64,000 bases of DNA from contig NZ_JAQIIO010000004.1 of the NCBI RefSeq assembly GCF_027891095.1, positions 124,001 through 188,000 of the forward strand. Reading direction: 5' to 3'. Every line of letters starts with the position of its first letter. Within the stretch, counting starts at the first letter, position 1. The position numbers were made by a program, and so were the translations under genes. The stretch comes from Aliiroseovarius salicola. Lineage in GTDB: Bacteria > Pseudomonadota > Alphaproteobacteria > Rhodobacterales > Rhodobacteraceae. A model generated the notes under the pieces. The model saw only the letters and a program-made list of their open reading frames with translations, was not told the origin of the DNA and searched no databases. Positions 1 to 7,457 of the stretch are shown here, in pieces.

Positions 1-1421
1 GTGGGAATCCGGTCAGCCGGTATTGAGCTATAGGCAAGGCGATAGAAGTGTTGTGGACGGTTCTCACCTGCGAAAAATGGCTTTCCTGGCTCTATCAGAA
101 CGGATTTCTCTTTCAGCCTGGCGGCCAGCTCAAGCGTGTTCACATTTTCAGGGGCTTCCATCCAGAAGGCAGATCCGCCAAAAACACCGCTTCCTGAAAC
201 AGTTAGGCCATGTTTTTCAATTGCCTCTTCCATCACATTGCGGCGATCTTCGTATGCTGCACCAATCCGCCGGATCAGCGCATCATAATGCCCCAGTGAC
301 AAAAAATAGGCGACGCTGCGCTGAATCAAGCCGGGTGGGTGGCGTAGAACGGTCGAGCGTAACGCCCGGGCTTCGCGTATGAATGGTTCTGACCCAACCA
401 GATAACCAAGACGAAGCCCTGGAAAAAGGGATTTGGAAAAGCTGCCCACATAGATCACCCGACCCTCTTTATCCAGCGATTTCAGTGCCGGAGACGGGGG
501 GTGTAGAAACGACATTTCAAAGTCGTAGTCATCTTCCACAACCAGCGCATCGAGTTCGCGGGCCCGTTCCAACAGCCGTTTGCGCCGCTCCAGCGGCATC
601 GTGGCGGTGGTCGGGCTCTGGTGACTTGGCGTGGAAAAGATCACATCCGTCTCATCCGGAAGCGCTTCGGGTGGCATTCCGTCTGCATCGACGGGTACGG
701 GTTCCAGATGGCAGCGGCTCTGCATCAGAATATCGCGAAGGGAGTAATAGCAAGGGTCTTCGATGGCTGCTGTACGCCGTTGGGTCAGCAGGATCTGTGC
801 TGACAGCCAGAGCGCGTTTTGCGCGCCTAACGTGATCAGGATTTCTTCAGGCCGTGCCAAAATTCCGCGGCGAGGGAGAATATGACGGGCAATGAATTCA
901 ACCAGCTCTGGATCATCCTGGTCATAATAATCCCGGACCATGGAATCATGGTCTTTCTGTCCAAGTGCTTTCAGCGCACACAGCCGCCAGGAGTTATGGT
1001 CAAACAGGGTTTCATCCGATTGGCCGTATGTGAAGGGGTAACGATGTTGCCGCCAATCCTGCGGTTTTTGAGGTGTACTGACTTCTCGGAACGAATTGCC
1101 GATCGCCCGGCTCCAATCAATTCTGTCTTCGGTCTGATTGCGGGGTTGGAATGTTGGTGGTTCCGGTGCGTTATCAGAGACATAGAAGCCACTTCTGCCT
1201 TTTGAGGTCAGGTAATCACTCGCCTGTAGTTCTGTATAAGACAGCGTAACAGTGATACGGCTGACGCCGAGATGTTTCGCCAAGGCGCGTGTGGACGGTA
1301 GTTTTTCACCGCGCGGCAAGCGCCCCGACAGGATCGCCTCGGCGATCATCTGTTGGATCTGGGCTTGCAGCGTGCCTTGGGCATCTGGGTCCAGAAAGAA
1401 GGTTTCGACAGGAACTGACAT
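1..1421 (-). CDS. tauR: MocR/TauR-type regulator, partial (3' end outside window)
   Basis: GntR-type winged helix (residues 1-80, with LPSTRALAKHLGVSR as recognition region) fused to a class I aminotransferase fold. This is the MocR/PdxR/TauR architecture. The PLP-binding lysine is in GSFSKSLFPGLRLGY, about residue 330. The frame is open for 473 codons from ATG at 1421 and leaves the window at base 1. The TauR assignment is an inference from two things: tpa lies one gene away on the same strand, and CTGG-type direct repeats sit just upstream of this start and also upstream of tpa. PdxR or GabR would be the alternatives. In Rhodobacter, TauR activates tpa in the presence of taurine and PLP. 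Confidence 0.75.
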   Translation of the reverse strand, partial: MSVPVETFFLDPDAQGTLQAQIQQMIAEAILSGRLPRGEKLPSTRALAKHLGVSRITVTLSYTELQASDYLTSKGRSGFYVSDNAPEPPTFQPRNQTEDRIDWSRAIGNSFREVSTPQKPQDWRQHRYPFTYGQSDETLFDHNSWRLCALKALGQKDHDSMVRDYYDQDDPELVEFIARHILPRRGILARPEEILITLGAQNALWLSAQILLTQRRTAAIEDPCYYSLRDILMQSRCHLEPVPVDADGMPPEALPDETDVIFSTPSHQSPTTATMPLERRKRLLERARELDALVVEDDYDFEMSFLHPPSPALKSLDKEGRVIYVGSFSKSLFPGLRLGYLVGSEPFIREARALRSTVLRHPPGLIQRSVAYFLSLGHYDALIRRIGAAYEDRRNVMEEAIEKHGLTVSGSGVFGGSAFWMEAPENVNTLELAARLKEKSVLIEPGKPFFAGENRPQHFYRLAYSSIPADRIP

Positions 1422-1435
1422 GATTTCAGTTTAAT

Positions 1436-1467
1436 CTGGACTTAGGTCAGAATCAATCTGGTGTAAT
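1436..1467 (+). promoter_or_regulatory. Candidate TauR operator upstream of tauR
   Basis: Two direct repeats 22 bp apart: CTGGACTTAG at 1436 and CTGGTGTAAT at 1458. The first is one base away from the CTGGAC(C/T)TAA repeat I recall for Rhodobacter capsulatus TauR. They lie directly upstream of the regulator's start, as expected for autoregulation. Confidence 0.5.
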
Positions 1468-1475
1468 GCCATGCG

Positions 1476-2066
1476 TCAGTCGCGCGGCCGTTTCAGCGCC
1501 CAGGTCAGGTTCTGATTTACCGCAGGCCACTCTGACTTGATGATCGAATAAACAGCCGTGTCGCGAAGCGACCCTTCTGGTCCAAGCATGTGGCTGCGCA
1601 ATACCCCGTCCAGTTTTGCTCCGAGACGTTCTATGGCAGCGCGGCTTTGCCGGTTCATGAAATGGGTGCGAAACTCCACCGCAATACAGTTCAGCTCTTC
1701 AAACGCATGTGACAGCAGCAGTTGCTTCGCTTCGGTGTTAAGTGGTCCGCGTTGAACGGATTTTCGATACCAGGTTGAGCCAATTTCAACGCGTTTGTTG
1801 GTCGCATCAATGTTCATGTAGGTTGTCATTCCTACCGGTTTTCCGTTGGACGTCATGACAGTGAAAGGGAGCATCGACCCCGCCGTCTGAAGCGCTAAAC
1901 GACGTGAAATATCTGCCTCCATGTCCTCGGGCGCAGGCACCGAAGTGTACCAGAGGCGATGCAACTCGCCGTCTGCGCTGGCTTCCTGCAGGTCGGTCAG
2001 ATGTTCATGCGAGAGGGGGGCAAGCATCACATGCTGCCCGGTAAGGGTTATAGGCGTTGGCCACAT
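1476..2066 (-). CDS. GNAT acetyltransferase, RimJ/RimL type
   Basis: 196-residue protein with the GNAT layout: an N-terminal 'LTGQHVMLAPLSHEHL' strand/helix, a central 'NKRVEIGSTWY' strand and the late 'NRQSRAAIERLGAKLDG' segment typical of RimJ/RimL-type N-acetyltransferases. The ATG at 2066 (MWPTPITL) is chosen. A longer frame from 2138 exists, but its extra codons read through the terminator hairpin that ends tpa. The substrate cannot be told. It sits between tpa and the MocR regulator, so a role linked to taurine is possible but unsupported. Confidence 0.8.
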   Translation of the reverse strand: MWPTPITLTGQHVMLAPLSHEHLTDLQEASADGELHRLWYTSVPAPEDMEADISRRLALQTAGSMLPFTVMTSNGKPVGMTTYMNIDATNKRVEIGSTWYRKSVQRGPLNTEAKQLLLSHAFEELNCIAVEFRTHFMNRQSRAAIERLGAKLDGVLRSHMLGPEGSLRDTAVYSIIKSEWPAVNQNLTWALKRPRD

Positions 2067-2104
2067 GGGGTGAACTTTCGATAGACTGCGATCATCCGCA
2101 CAGG

Positions 2105-2136
2105 AAAAGGGCGGGCCTTGTTTGCAAGACCCGCCC
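2105..2136 (-). terminator. Rho-independent terminator of tpa
   Basis: Read on the minus strand: a 12-bp stem (GGGCGGGTCTTG / CAAGGCCCGCCC), 4-base loop CAAA, then TTTT. It lies 22 bases after the tpa stop codon. Confidence 0.85.
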
Positions 2137-2158
2137 ATATTTTTGTTGGATTGAACCG

Positions 2159-3544
2159 TTAGCCAAAGACCTTACCCAGGGCGTTGTCGACGGCTTCTGT
2201 AATCCGATCAATATCATCGGCGGTTGCGATCAGGGCCGGGCTGAAGCAAAGCGTGTTGTTCAGGCCGGGGATCGAGCGGTTGGTGGCGCCGATGATCACG
2301 CCTTGTGCGCCGCATTCGGCCACAACTGCACCCACATCCTTTTCCGCAACCGGTTCCTTGGTACCGCGATCAGATACCAGCTCTGCGCCAAGGAACAGGC
2401 CCTTGCCACGCACATCGCCGATCACCTTGTGCTTCTCCATCAGCGCCTGGAGATTGCCCAGCATGCGGTCGCCCATGGATACGCAGTTTTCGAGCAGGTT
2501 TTCGTCTTCGATGATCTGCATGTTTTTCAGAGCTGCAGCCGGCCCCGCGGTGCAGCCACCGAAAGTCGAGATGTCGCGGAAATAGCTTAATGGATCCGAC
2601 ATGTCTTCTTTGAACATATCGAACACCTCTTCGGTGGTCACGCAACATGCGATTGCCGCATAGCCTGAGGCCACACCTTTCGCCATTGTCACAATATCGG
2701 GCTTGATGCCGTATTGCTGATAACCGAACCAGGTGCCGGTGCGGCCTACACCGCAAACCACTTCGTCGATATGCAGCAGGATGTCGTACTTTGCACAGAT
2801 TTCCTGCACGCGCTCCCAATAGCCCGGGGGCGGGGTGATCACGCCACCACCTGCGGTGACGGGTTCGAGGCAGAGCGCACCAACAGTGTCTGCGCCTTCA
2901 GCCAAGATCACCTCTTCAATCGCGTCGGCGGCGCGCTGGCCATATTCTTCGCCGGACAGATCCCACTGGGCGCGGTATTCCATGCAATGAGGAACACGGA
3001 TGAAATCAGGGGCAAAGGGACCGTATTGCGCGTTGCGCTCGTCCTGACCGCCAGCCGACATGGTGGCCAGCGTCGATCCGTGATAGTCGCGATCGCGATA
3101 AAGGATCTTGGTCTTCTTGCCGCCGTAACGCTTGTGCGCGATCTGGCGCACCAGTTTAAAGGCCTTCTCGTTCGCTTCCGACCCCGAGTTTGTATAGTAC
3201 ACGCGGCTCATGCCCGGCATCTTCGAGATCAGACGCTCGGAATACATTGCGCCGGGGATCGAGCCAGCAGAACCCGCAAAATAGGGCAGTTTTACCAGCT
3301 GATCGCGGATCACATCCGCGATTTCGGTGCGACCATAGCCTACATTCACGGTCCACACTCCGCCTGAAACAGCATCAAGGAATTCCTTACCGTTTTGATC
3401 CCAGACACGCATGCCCTTGCCTTCGACAATGATGCGCGGGTCGCTGGTTTCAAACGGTTTGTGCTGGGTCAGATGATGCCAGACATGTGCCTTGTCAGCT
3501 TCAATCACTTTGCTGATGTCGTTGTCGTTCAATCCACCATCCAT
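2159..3544 (-). CDS. tpa: Taurine--pyruvate aminotransferase
   Basis: Class III PLP-dependent aminotransferase of 461 residues. The PLP aspartate is in LLHIDEVVCGVGRTG (D260), the Schiff-base lysine in TMAKGVASGY (K289), and 'NSGSEANEKAFKL' is the cofactor phosphate loop. The whole sequence resembles the Tpa group, which converts taurine and pyruvate to sulfoacetaldehyde and alanine in the cytoplasm. The ATG at 3544 follows a strong AGGAGG. A stem-loop terminator closes the gene. Upstream lie two CTGG-type repeats matching those in front of the MocR gene. No tauABC transporter or xsc is in the window, so sulfoacetaldehyde processing must be encoded elsewhere. Another omega-aminotransferase specificity cannot be excluded. 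Confidence 0.82.
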   Translation of the reverse strand: MDGGLNDNDISKVIEADKAHVWHHLTQHKPFETSDPRIIVEGKGMRVWDQNGKEFLDAVSGGVWTVNVGYGRTEIADVIRDQLVKLPYFAGSAGSIPGAMYSERLISKMPGMSRVYYTNSGSEANEKAFKLVRQIAHKRYGGKKTKILYRDRDYHGSTLATMSAGGQDERNAQYGPFAPDFIRVPHCMEYRAQWDLSGEEYGQRAADAIEEVILAEGADTVGALCLEPVTAGGGVITPPPGYWERVQEICAKYDILLHIDEVVCGVGRTGTWFGYQQYGIKPDIVTMAKGVASGYAAIACCVTTEEVFDMFKEDMSDPLSYFRDISTFGGCTAGPAAALKNMQIIEDENLLENCVSMGDRMLGNLQALMEKHKVIGDVRGKGLFLGAELVSDRGTKEPVAEKDVGAVVAECGAQGVIIGATNRSIPGLNNTLCFSPALIATADDIDRITEAVDNALGKVFG

Positions 3545-3641
3545 GACTGGACCTCCTTAAGCTGCGCCGCCGATCCACATGCAGGGGGCGGATTTGTTGA
3601 TTCTTTGATCAAATTATCAGGCCAGAATGGGGAGCGTGTGA

Positions 3642-3673
3642 ATAGGGCCAGAAGGCTCTTTGTTTATGTCCAG
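3642..3673 (-). promoter_or_regulatory. Candidate TauR operator upstream of tpa
   Basis: On the minus strand, CTGGACATAA (3673-3664) is followed by CTGGCCCTAT (3651-3642). The starts are 22 bp apart, the same spacing as the repeat pair at 1436-1467. The pair lies about 100-130 bases upstream of the tpa start. Confidence 0.45.
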
Positions 3674-4085
3674 AAGGGGGCGGCGGGCCAAGGTGCCGGG
3701 TCAGTTCAAACGTGGAAACGCCATGAGGTTTGGATATGTTTGAATATGGTAGATTAAAATGTTTTTTGATTGCTCATGTGAATTTTGTGAATTTCAATCT
3801 TTTCGAAGTTGGTCATAGCGAAGTGACGTAAGGCAACGCGGTGAACGAAACACAATGATGGAAGGCCGCAGTGCCTCAATTTAATTGGCCTAACAGGAAG
3901 TTGTTGATTTGGAAAATGCGACGCGCCTCGTTTGGATTGTTGTGGCATCTAAACCAAATCTATTGGTGGGATCAGATCGAAAATCATGGTGCGGCAACGA
4001 TGGTAGTCGCAAGTGCGCTATTGGTCTGACAGTGGTGGTTCGACTGCGGGCCTTTTCGCTCATGCTGCCTGAAAAGCACAATGCC
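3674..4085. other. Intergenic stretch, no gene seen
   Basis: Together with the tpa leader this is about 540 bases without a convincing gene. The stretch from about 3740 to 3960 is AT-rich. Short open frames on both strands have no ribosome-binding site or recognisable family. Confidence 0.5.
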
Positions 4086-4802
4086 TCACATGTCATTTGG
4101 GTCGAAATCGCGCTCAAAAAAGCGAATGATCCAATCGGCAAAGACACCATTGTCAGCACCCAGAGGTAGGGATTTGCGCGCTTTTTCAACGATCTCCAGT
4201 GGTTTGCTGTCAATCGAGCTCTCAACAAGCCCGGCAAAGAACTTGTCACTCATTTCCGGGTGATTTTGTGTCGTGAATACATAATCACCGATCACGTAGC
4301 CTCCGATCTGGCAACCTTTGTGGGACATGATGGCTTTGGCCTCGTCCGGTAGTTCGGTGACCTGTTCGATATGCGCGCCATATTGCCAAATCCGTTTCGC
4401 CCGCATCCAGGGCGGAGGGGCCGTGATAATCATTTCAGTTGAACCAAAGATCCAACCGTTTGGGTTCTCTTCGACGCATCCACCCAGAGCCAGGGCAGTG
4501 GCCTGATGGCCAAAACCGGCCCCAAATAATGGTGAGCGGCGCAGGGTGATCCGTCTGAGAAGGGCAAGCAGATCTTCGATCCATTTCTCCGCGTCATGCA
4601 CAGAGGCTGGACTGCCGGTGACAATCCACCCATCAAATTGTTCTTCGTTATTCGGAAAATGATGATCCTTGACCGAGAAGGTCGAGAAAATCCAGTTTGG
4701 CCGCTTTGGGGCGATAAGCTTCAGCCATTTGTCCCCTTCGGTGGGGTGGGCCTGAGCAAATTCACTTTCGTCAGTATTCGTCATCAGGACGGCGATACGC
4801 AT
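4086..4802 (-). CDS. Class I glutamine-amidotransferase-like protein lacking the catalytic Cys
   Basis: 238 residues with the GMP-synthase-like GATase fold: MRIAVLMTNTD start, 'FDGWIVTGSPASVHD' (the TGSP oxyanion-side motif), 'PLFGAGFGHQATALALGG' (nucleophile elbow) and 'TTQNHPEMS' (catalytic His-Pro-Glu). The elbow normally reads G-x-C-x-G-H-Q. Here the cysteine position is Gly (codon GGT), so the triad is broken although His and Glu are kept. The ATG at 4802 has GAGG 8 bases upstream; a GTG at 4820 in frame is the alternative start. Amidase activity is unlikely unless a base has been misread. It may be a degenerate copy or a non-catalytic binding protein. Confidence 0.75.
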   Translation of the reverse strand: MRIAVLMTNTDESEFAQAHPTEGDKWLKLIAPKRPNWIFSTFSVKDHHFPNNEEQFDGWIVTGSPASVHDAEKWIEDLLALLRRITLRRSPLFGAGFGHQATALALGGCVEENPNGWIFGSTEMIITAPPPWMRAKRIWQYGAHIEQVTELPDEAKAIMSHKGCQIGGYVIGDYVFTTQNHPEMSDKFFAGLVESSIDSKPLEIVEKARKSLPLGADNGVFADWIIRFFERDFDPNDM

Positions 4803-5083
4803 TGTGGCCTCGACTTTCACTGTTTTGCCTGCTCAAACGCAATCAATATTTTGCTTCCTGCACCTGAACTGCGTCCCTGCCAAACGACGATGGTAAGTTC
4901 GGCATGTCAAGTCACGGCTCATGTTTTTTACCGCGACCTGAGGTGCCAATTTGATCTAGGGCAAGGTGGGGAAATTCTTAACGCGTTAGATCTGACGCGC
5001 CCCGCTCATGTGGGGTGTTCTGTGCTGATCGAAATGAAGCGCGAAGGATGGATCCATGGGCTTCGTTTCAACAAGGAGGATGC

Positions 5084-5482
5084 ATGCCGCATTTGCCATT
5101 TGAATTTGGCTTTGGGTTGAACAGGGGCGCCAAACAGCGCGCCTTGGTAAACCATCTGCGGGGTGCTTTTGTCGCATTTGCAGAATGCCGATATGGCGGT
5201 GATCATATGCGCAACCTTGAGGTCGGAATAAACGCCATCATGGGTTTCACAGAACGTTGTCAATTCCTGAGAGAGATGTTGAGGGTGGGACAAGGCCATT
5301 TTGATGCTGTGCGCGAAAGCATCGGAAATCGAGCCTGCAAGGTGTTTGAAATCCAGCTGCGCCCGCAGCTGATCCCGACACCAATCACCCTTAGCGCTCA
5401 GGACCAGGAAATCAAAACCGGGACGGGCCGTTTATGCTGGACCTCAGCTCATACGGACATCCGAAAGAGGACCAGCCGATGA
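5084..5482 (+). CDS. 5-carboxymethyl-2-hydroxymuconate isomerase-like protein
   Basis: 132-residue protein beginning Met-Pro-His-Leu behind a perfect AAGGAGGA ribosome-binding site. Members of the CHMI (HpaF) family start with a catalytic Pro after Met removal and have a similar length, with 'RNLEVGINAIMG' and 'EIQLRPQLIPTPITLSAQDQEI' in the positions of the family's core strands. The resemblance is partial. The last 15 residues look unlike the family and run into the next gene. The stop overlaps the start of the HpaR-like regulator as ATGA, so the two are translationally coupled. The context of homoprotocatechuate degradation fits, but no other hpa gene is present. Confidence 0.55.
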   Translation: MPHLPFEFGFGLNRGAKQRALVNHLRGAFVAFAECRYGGDHMRNLEVGINAIMGFTERCQFLREMLRVGQGHFDAVRESIGNRACKVFEIQLRPQLIPTPITLSAQDQEIKTGTGRLCWTSAHTDIRKRTSR

Positions 5483-5907
5483 TGAAAACCCTTGATCGCG
5501 CCTTGCCGATTGCGCTCCTGCATGCCCGCGAGGCCACGTTGAAACCCTTTCGCCACGAGCTTGATCAGATCGGCTTGACTGTACAGCAATGGCGGGTGAT
5601 CCGCGTGCTGGCCGAAGGTAAACCCTGCTGCGCCACGGAACTCGCGTCCCGTTGCGTGTTGATGCCGCCCAGCCTGAGCCGGATCCTGAAAAACCTGACG
5701 GAACGCGAGTTCATCGAGCGGGTGGGTGACAAGGATGGTCGTCGTCGCCGGGTCAAGATCACACCGGCAGGTGAGAAAAAATATCAGGAAATGTCGGTCA
5801 AATCTGCGGTGATCTATGAAGATCTTGAAGGACGGTTTGGCGAAGAGAAGATGGAAACCCTGCTGGATCTTCTGACCGAGCTGCGCGAAGTGGCCGAGTA
5901 TCACTGA
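5479..5907 (+). CDS. hpaR: MarR-family regulator, HpaR-like
   Basis: 142 residues. It has the MarR winged helix with 'LPIALLHAREATLKPFRHEL', 'GLTVQQWRVIRVLAEG', recognition helix 'CVLMPPSLSRILKNLTER' and wing 'VGDKDGRRRRVKITPAGEKK'. This pattern is that of HpaR, the repressor of homoprotocatechuate (4-hydroxyphenylacetate) breakdown genes. The ATG at 5479 overlaps the preceding stop (ATGA), with AGAGGA a few bases upstream; the ATG at 5482 is equally possible. Pairing with a CHMI-like gene supports the HpaR label, but the rest of the pathway is not here, so its ligand remains an inference. Confidence 0.75.
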   Translation: MMKTLDRALPIALLHAREATLKPFRHELDQIGLTVQQWRVIRVLAEGKPCCATELASRCVLMPPSLSRILKNLTEREFIERVGDKDGRRRRVKITPAGEKKYQEMSVKSAVIYEDLEGRFGEEKMETLLDLLTELREVAEYH

Positions 5908-5994
5908 GAACCAAGGCAGTTTTCTTGTGACGCTGCGACCTGCTTGCTCTGGCAGCGGGATTGCATACGCTCATTAAAAAATAAGGAGCGGACC

Positions 5995-6375
5995 ATGACC
6001 GAGAAACCCGAAGGCAACATCATCCTGCGCACGCTTGCGATGCCGAAAGACACCAATATCGCCGGGGATATTTTCGGCGGGTGGGTGCTCAGCCAGATGG
6101 ACATCGCGGGGGGCGTGCTTGCCGCTGAACGGGCAGGGGGCCGGGTGGCCACCGTGGCCGTCGACGCGATGAAGTTCATCTCACCAGTGAAAGTGGGCGA
6201 CGTACTTTGTATTTACGGAGAGGTCGGCCGCATCGGCACCACCTCGCTTGCCATCCATCTCGAAGCCTGGTCTGAACGCGACCGGGGCCGGTCTGCGCAT
6301 AAGGTCACAGAAGGGGTGTTTACCTTTGTGGCACTGAATGACGATGGCCGACCGCAATCGGTCGACCAGGGCTGA
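5995..6375 (+). CDS. Acyl-CoA thioesterase, YciA-type hot-dog fold
   Basis: 126 residues with the hot-dog motif 'NIAGDIFGGWVLSQMDIAGG', where the aspartate and the GG helix form the active site, and 'VAVDAMKFISPVKVGDVL', typical of YciA/BACH acyl-CoA thioesterases that hydrolyse acyl-CoA in the cytoplasm. The ATG at 5995 follows AAGGAG at a normal distance. It stands alone, about 90 bases after the HpaR-like gene, and may be transcribed with it. Chain-length preference cannot be read from the sequence. Confidence 0.88.
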   Translation: MTEKPEGNIILRTLAMPKDTNIAGDIFGGWVLSQMDIAGGVLAAERAGGRVATVAVDAMKFISPVKVGDVLCIYGEVGRIGTTSLAIHLEAWSERDRGRSAHKVTEGVFTFVALNDDGRPQSVDQG

Positions 6376-6381
6376 TATCAC

Positions 6382-6543
6382 TCAGGCGTGACGCTGGCCC
6401 AGCATCGGAACGCGTGGATGGGCGATCCAACGGAACAATGCGAGGAAAGCCGACGCAAGCGCTTCGCCTTGAGCCTTACGGGCCTCGCGCATGATCTCAT
6501 TCATTTCTTCGTGGCTCAGAGGTTTGTATTGGATCTGGTCCAT
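6382..6543 (-). CDS. Small conserved protein (53 aa), function unknown
   Basis: Short basic protein 'MDQIQYKPLSHEEMNEIMREARKAQ...' ending 'RVPMLGQRHA'. It has one amphipathic helix followed by 'LASAFLALFRWI', which could be a membrane-contacting segment. Similar tiny proteins are common in Rhodobacterales. An in-frame ATG at 6555 (MRPVMDQ) is an alternative start; neither has a strong ribosome-binding site. It converges with the thioesterase gene, the stops being 6 bases apart. Confidence 0.6.
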   Translation of the reverse strand: MDQIQYKPLSHEEMNEIMREARKAQGEALASAFLALFRWIAHPRVPMLGQRHA

Positions 6544-6689
6544 GACCGGTCTCATTTCATCTGTTTTCAGTTGCCGAACAGATAGGGCGGGAGGCCGGGG
6601 GATACACCGGCGAAAATGGGAATACCGGTTATGTTGTGGATGCAAGGGGGGAGGTTGGCCTGATTGAATGAGTGCGATTGGCGGTTGCT

Positions 6690-6812
6690 AACGATCCGTC
6701 CGGTGGCACGCCGGACAGCGCCCCACTGATCGGCAGGTGATTGCTTGCAATCACCGAGAGATGACCCGCCCCCACAGGGTGGGCGCTCCACGCCAACCCT
6801 TCGGGTCAGCTG
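6690..6812. other. Stem-loop-rich non-coding element
   Basis: At least three stable stem-loops lie within about 120 bases: TCCGG/CCGGA at 6699-6715, a perfect 9-bp GGTGATTGC-TT-GCAATCACC at 6736-6755, and CGCCC/GGGCG at 6767-6785. The spacing and GC content differ from the AT-rich gene beside it. It could be a structured RNA or a copy of an extragenic repeat. No known riboswitch or RNA family was recognised, and there is no T-run for a terminator. Confidence 0.4.
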
Positions 6813-6874
6813 CCGTCCAATGTCCAACTATGCTTTATTTGGGCTGAACTAGTACTCTCTTGGGAAAGAAACCT

Positions 6875-7453
6875 CTAATCGGTACCTTCAACTGTGCTGT
6901 CACTACAGTTCTGAAGTGGGTCGTCTGGGTGCCATAACAGTGCACCGTAAGAGCCAAAATGACCTACAAGGAGCCCATGTTTCACAAAGATTTTTGACAA
7001 GTGGCTCTGAGCGAATAATAGGTGTCTTTGAACATACAGAGTGTAACTTGAGAAACGTTCAAGGGTGAAATCGTACCTATCCCAGTCGCCAGGTAAAGGG
7101 GCGTTGCTCATGAACCGGTGAATAAAGTCATTTCTGACTCGTGCAATCGCCCTTAAATAAGCAATATCGCGACCTTCTATTCCACTTTGCTCAAGCGCCG
7201 AAATAAGTTTTCCCAAGGTCGCACCGGTAGCTGTTTCGTAACGCTGTAGAAAGGCTTCTGCATCTGAGTTTGGCACCTTCCCAATTTGTGCTTTTGACGA
7301 AGTTATCAAGCCAACTACAAGGTCCTCGAAAGTGCAGATTGAACAAAACGCCGCCCCCATGCATGCCATGGCGAGCAGGTTGTCTTGTGCTTGAGAGCTG
7401 TTTTCAAGGTAGCCGAGAATGTCTTCCCGGCTTTCCTCGGAGCTGAAAATCAA
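6875..7453 (-). CDS. HEPN-motif protein of unknown function
   Basis: 192-residue, mostly helical protein not recognised as a named family. The segment 'ARVRNDFIHRFM' (about residues 106-117) fits the R-x4-H signature of HEPN domains (RNDFIH), which in many defence and toxin proteins forms an RNase site. The preceding 'SALEQSGIEGRDIAYLRAI' and following helices fit a four-helix bundle. Base composition is visibly more AT-rich than its neighbours, suggesting horizontal gain. The start is 5 bases after the ettA stop and no nucleotidyltransferase partner is next to it. HEPN membership is an inference from one motif. Confidence 0.6.
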   Translation of the reverse strand: MIFSSEESREDILGYLENSSQAQDNLLAMACMGAAFCSICTFEDLVVGLITSSKAQIGKVPNSDAEAFLQRYETATGATLGKLISALEQSGIEGRDIAYLRAIARVRNDFIHRFMSNAPLPGDWDRYDFTLERFSSYTLYVQRHLLFAQSHLSKIFVKHGLLVGHFGSYGALLWHPDDPLQNCSDSTVEGTD

Positions 7454-7457
7454 ATGA

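Noticed and set aside
3754-4249. Small open frames between tpa and the amidotransferase
   Set aside because: Overlapping frames on both strands in AT-rich DNA without start signals; no coding case.
5006-5299. 97-codon minus-strand frame opposite the CHMI-like gene
   Set aside because: The plus-strand frame has a perfect ribosome site and couples to HpaR; the minus frame has neither.
6567-6827. 86-codon minus-strand frame over the structured element
   Set aside because: It is made of hairpin sequence with unusual composition and lacks a ribosome site; more likely non-coding.
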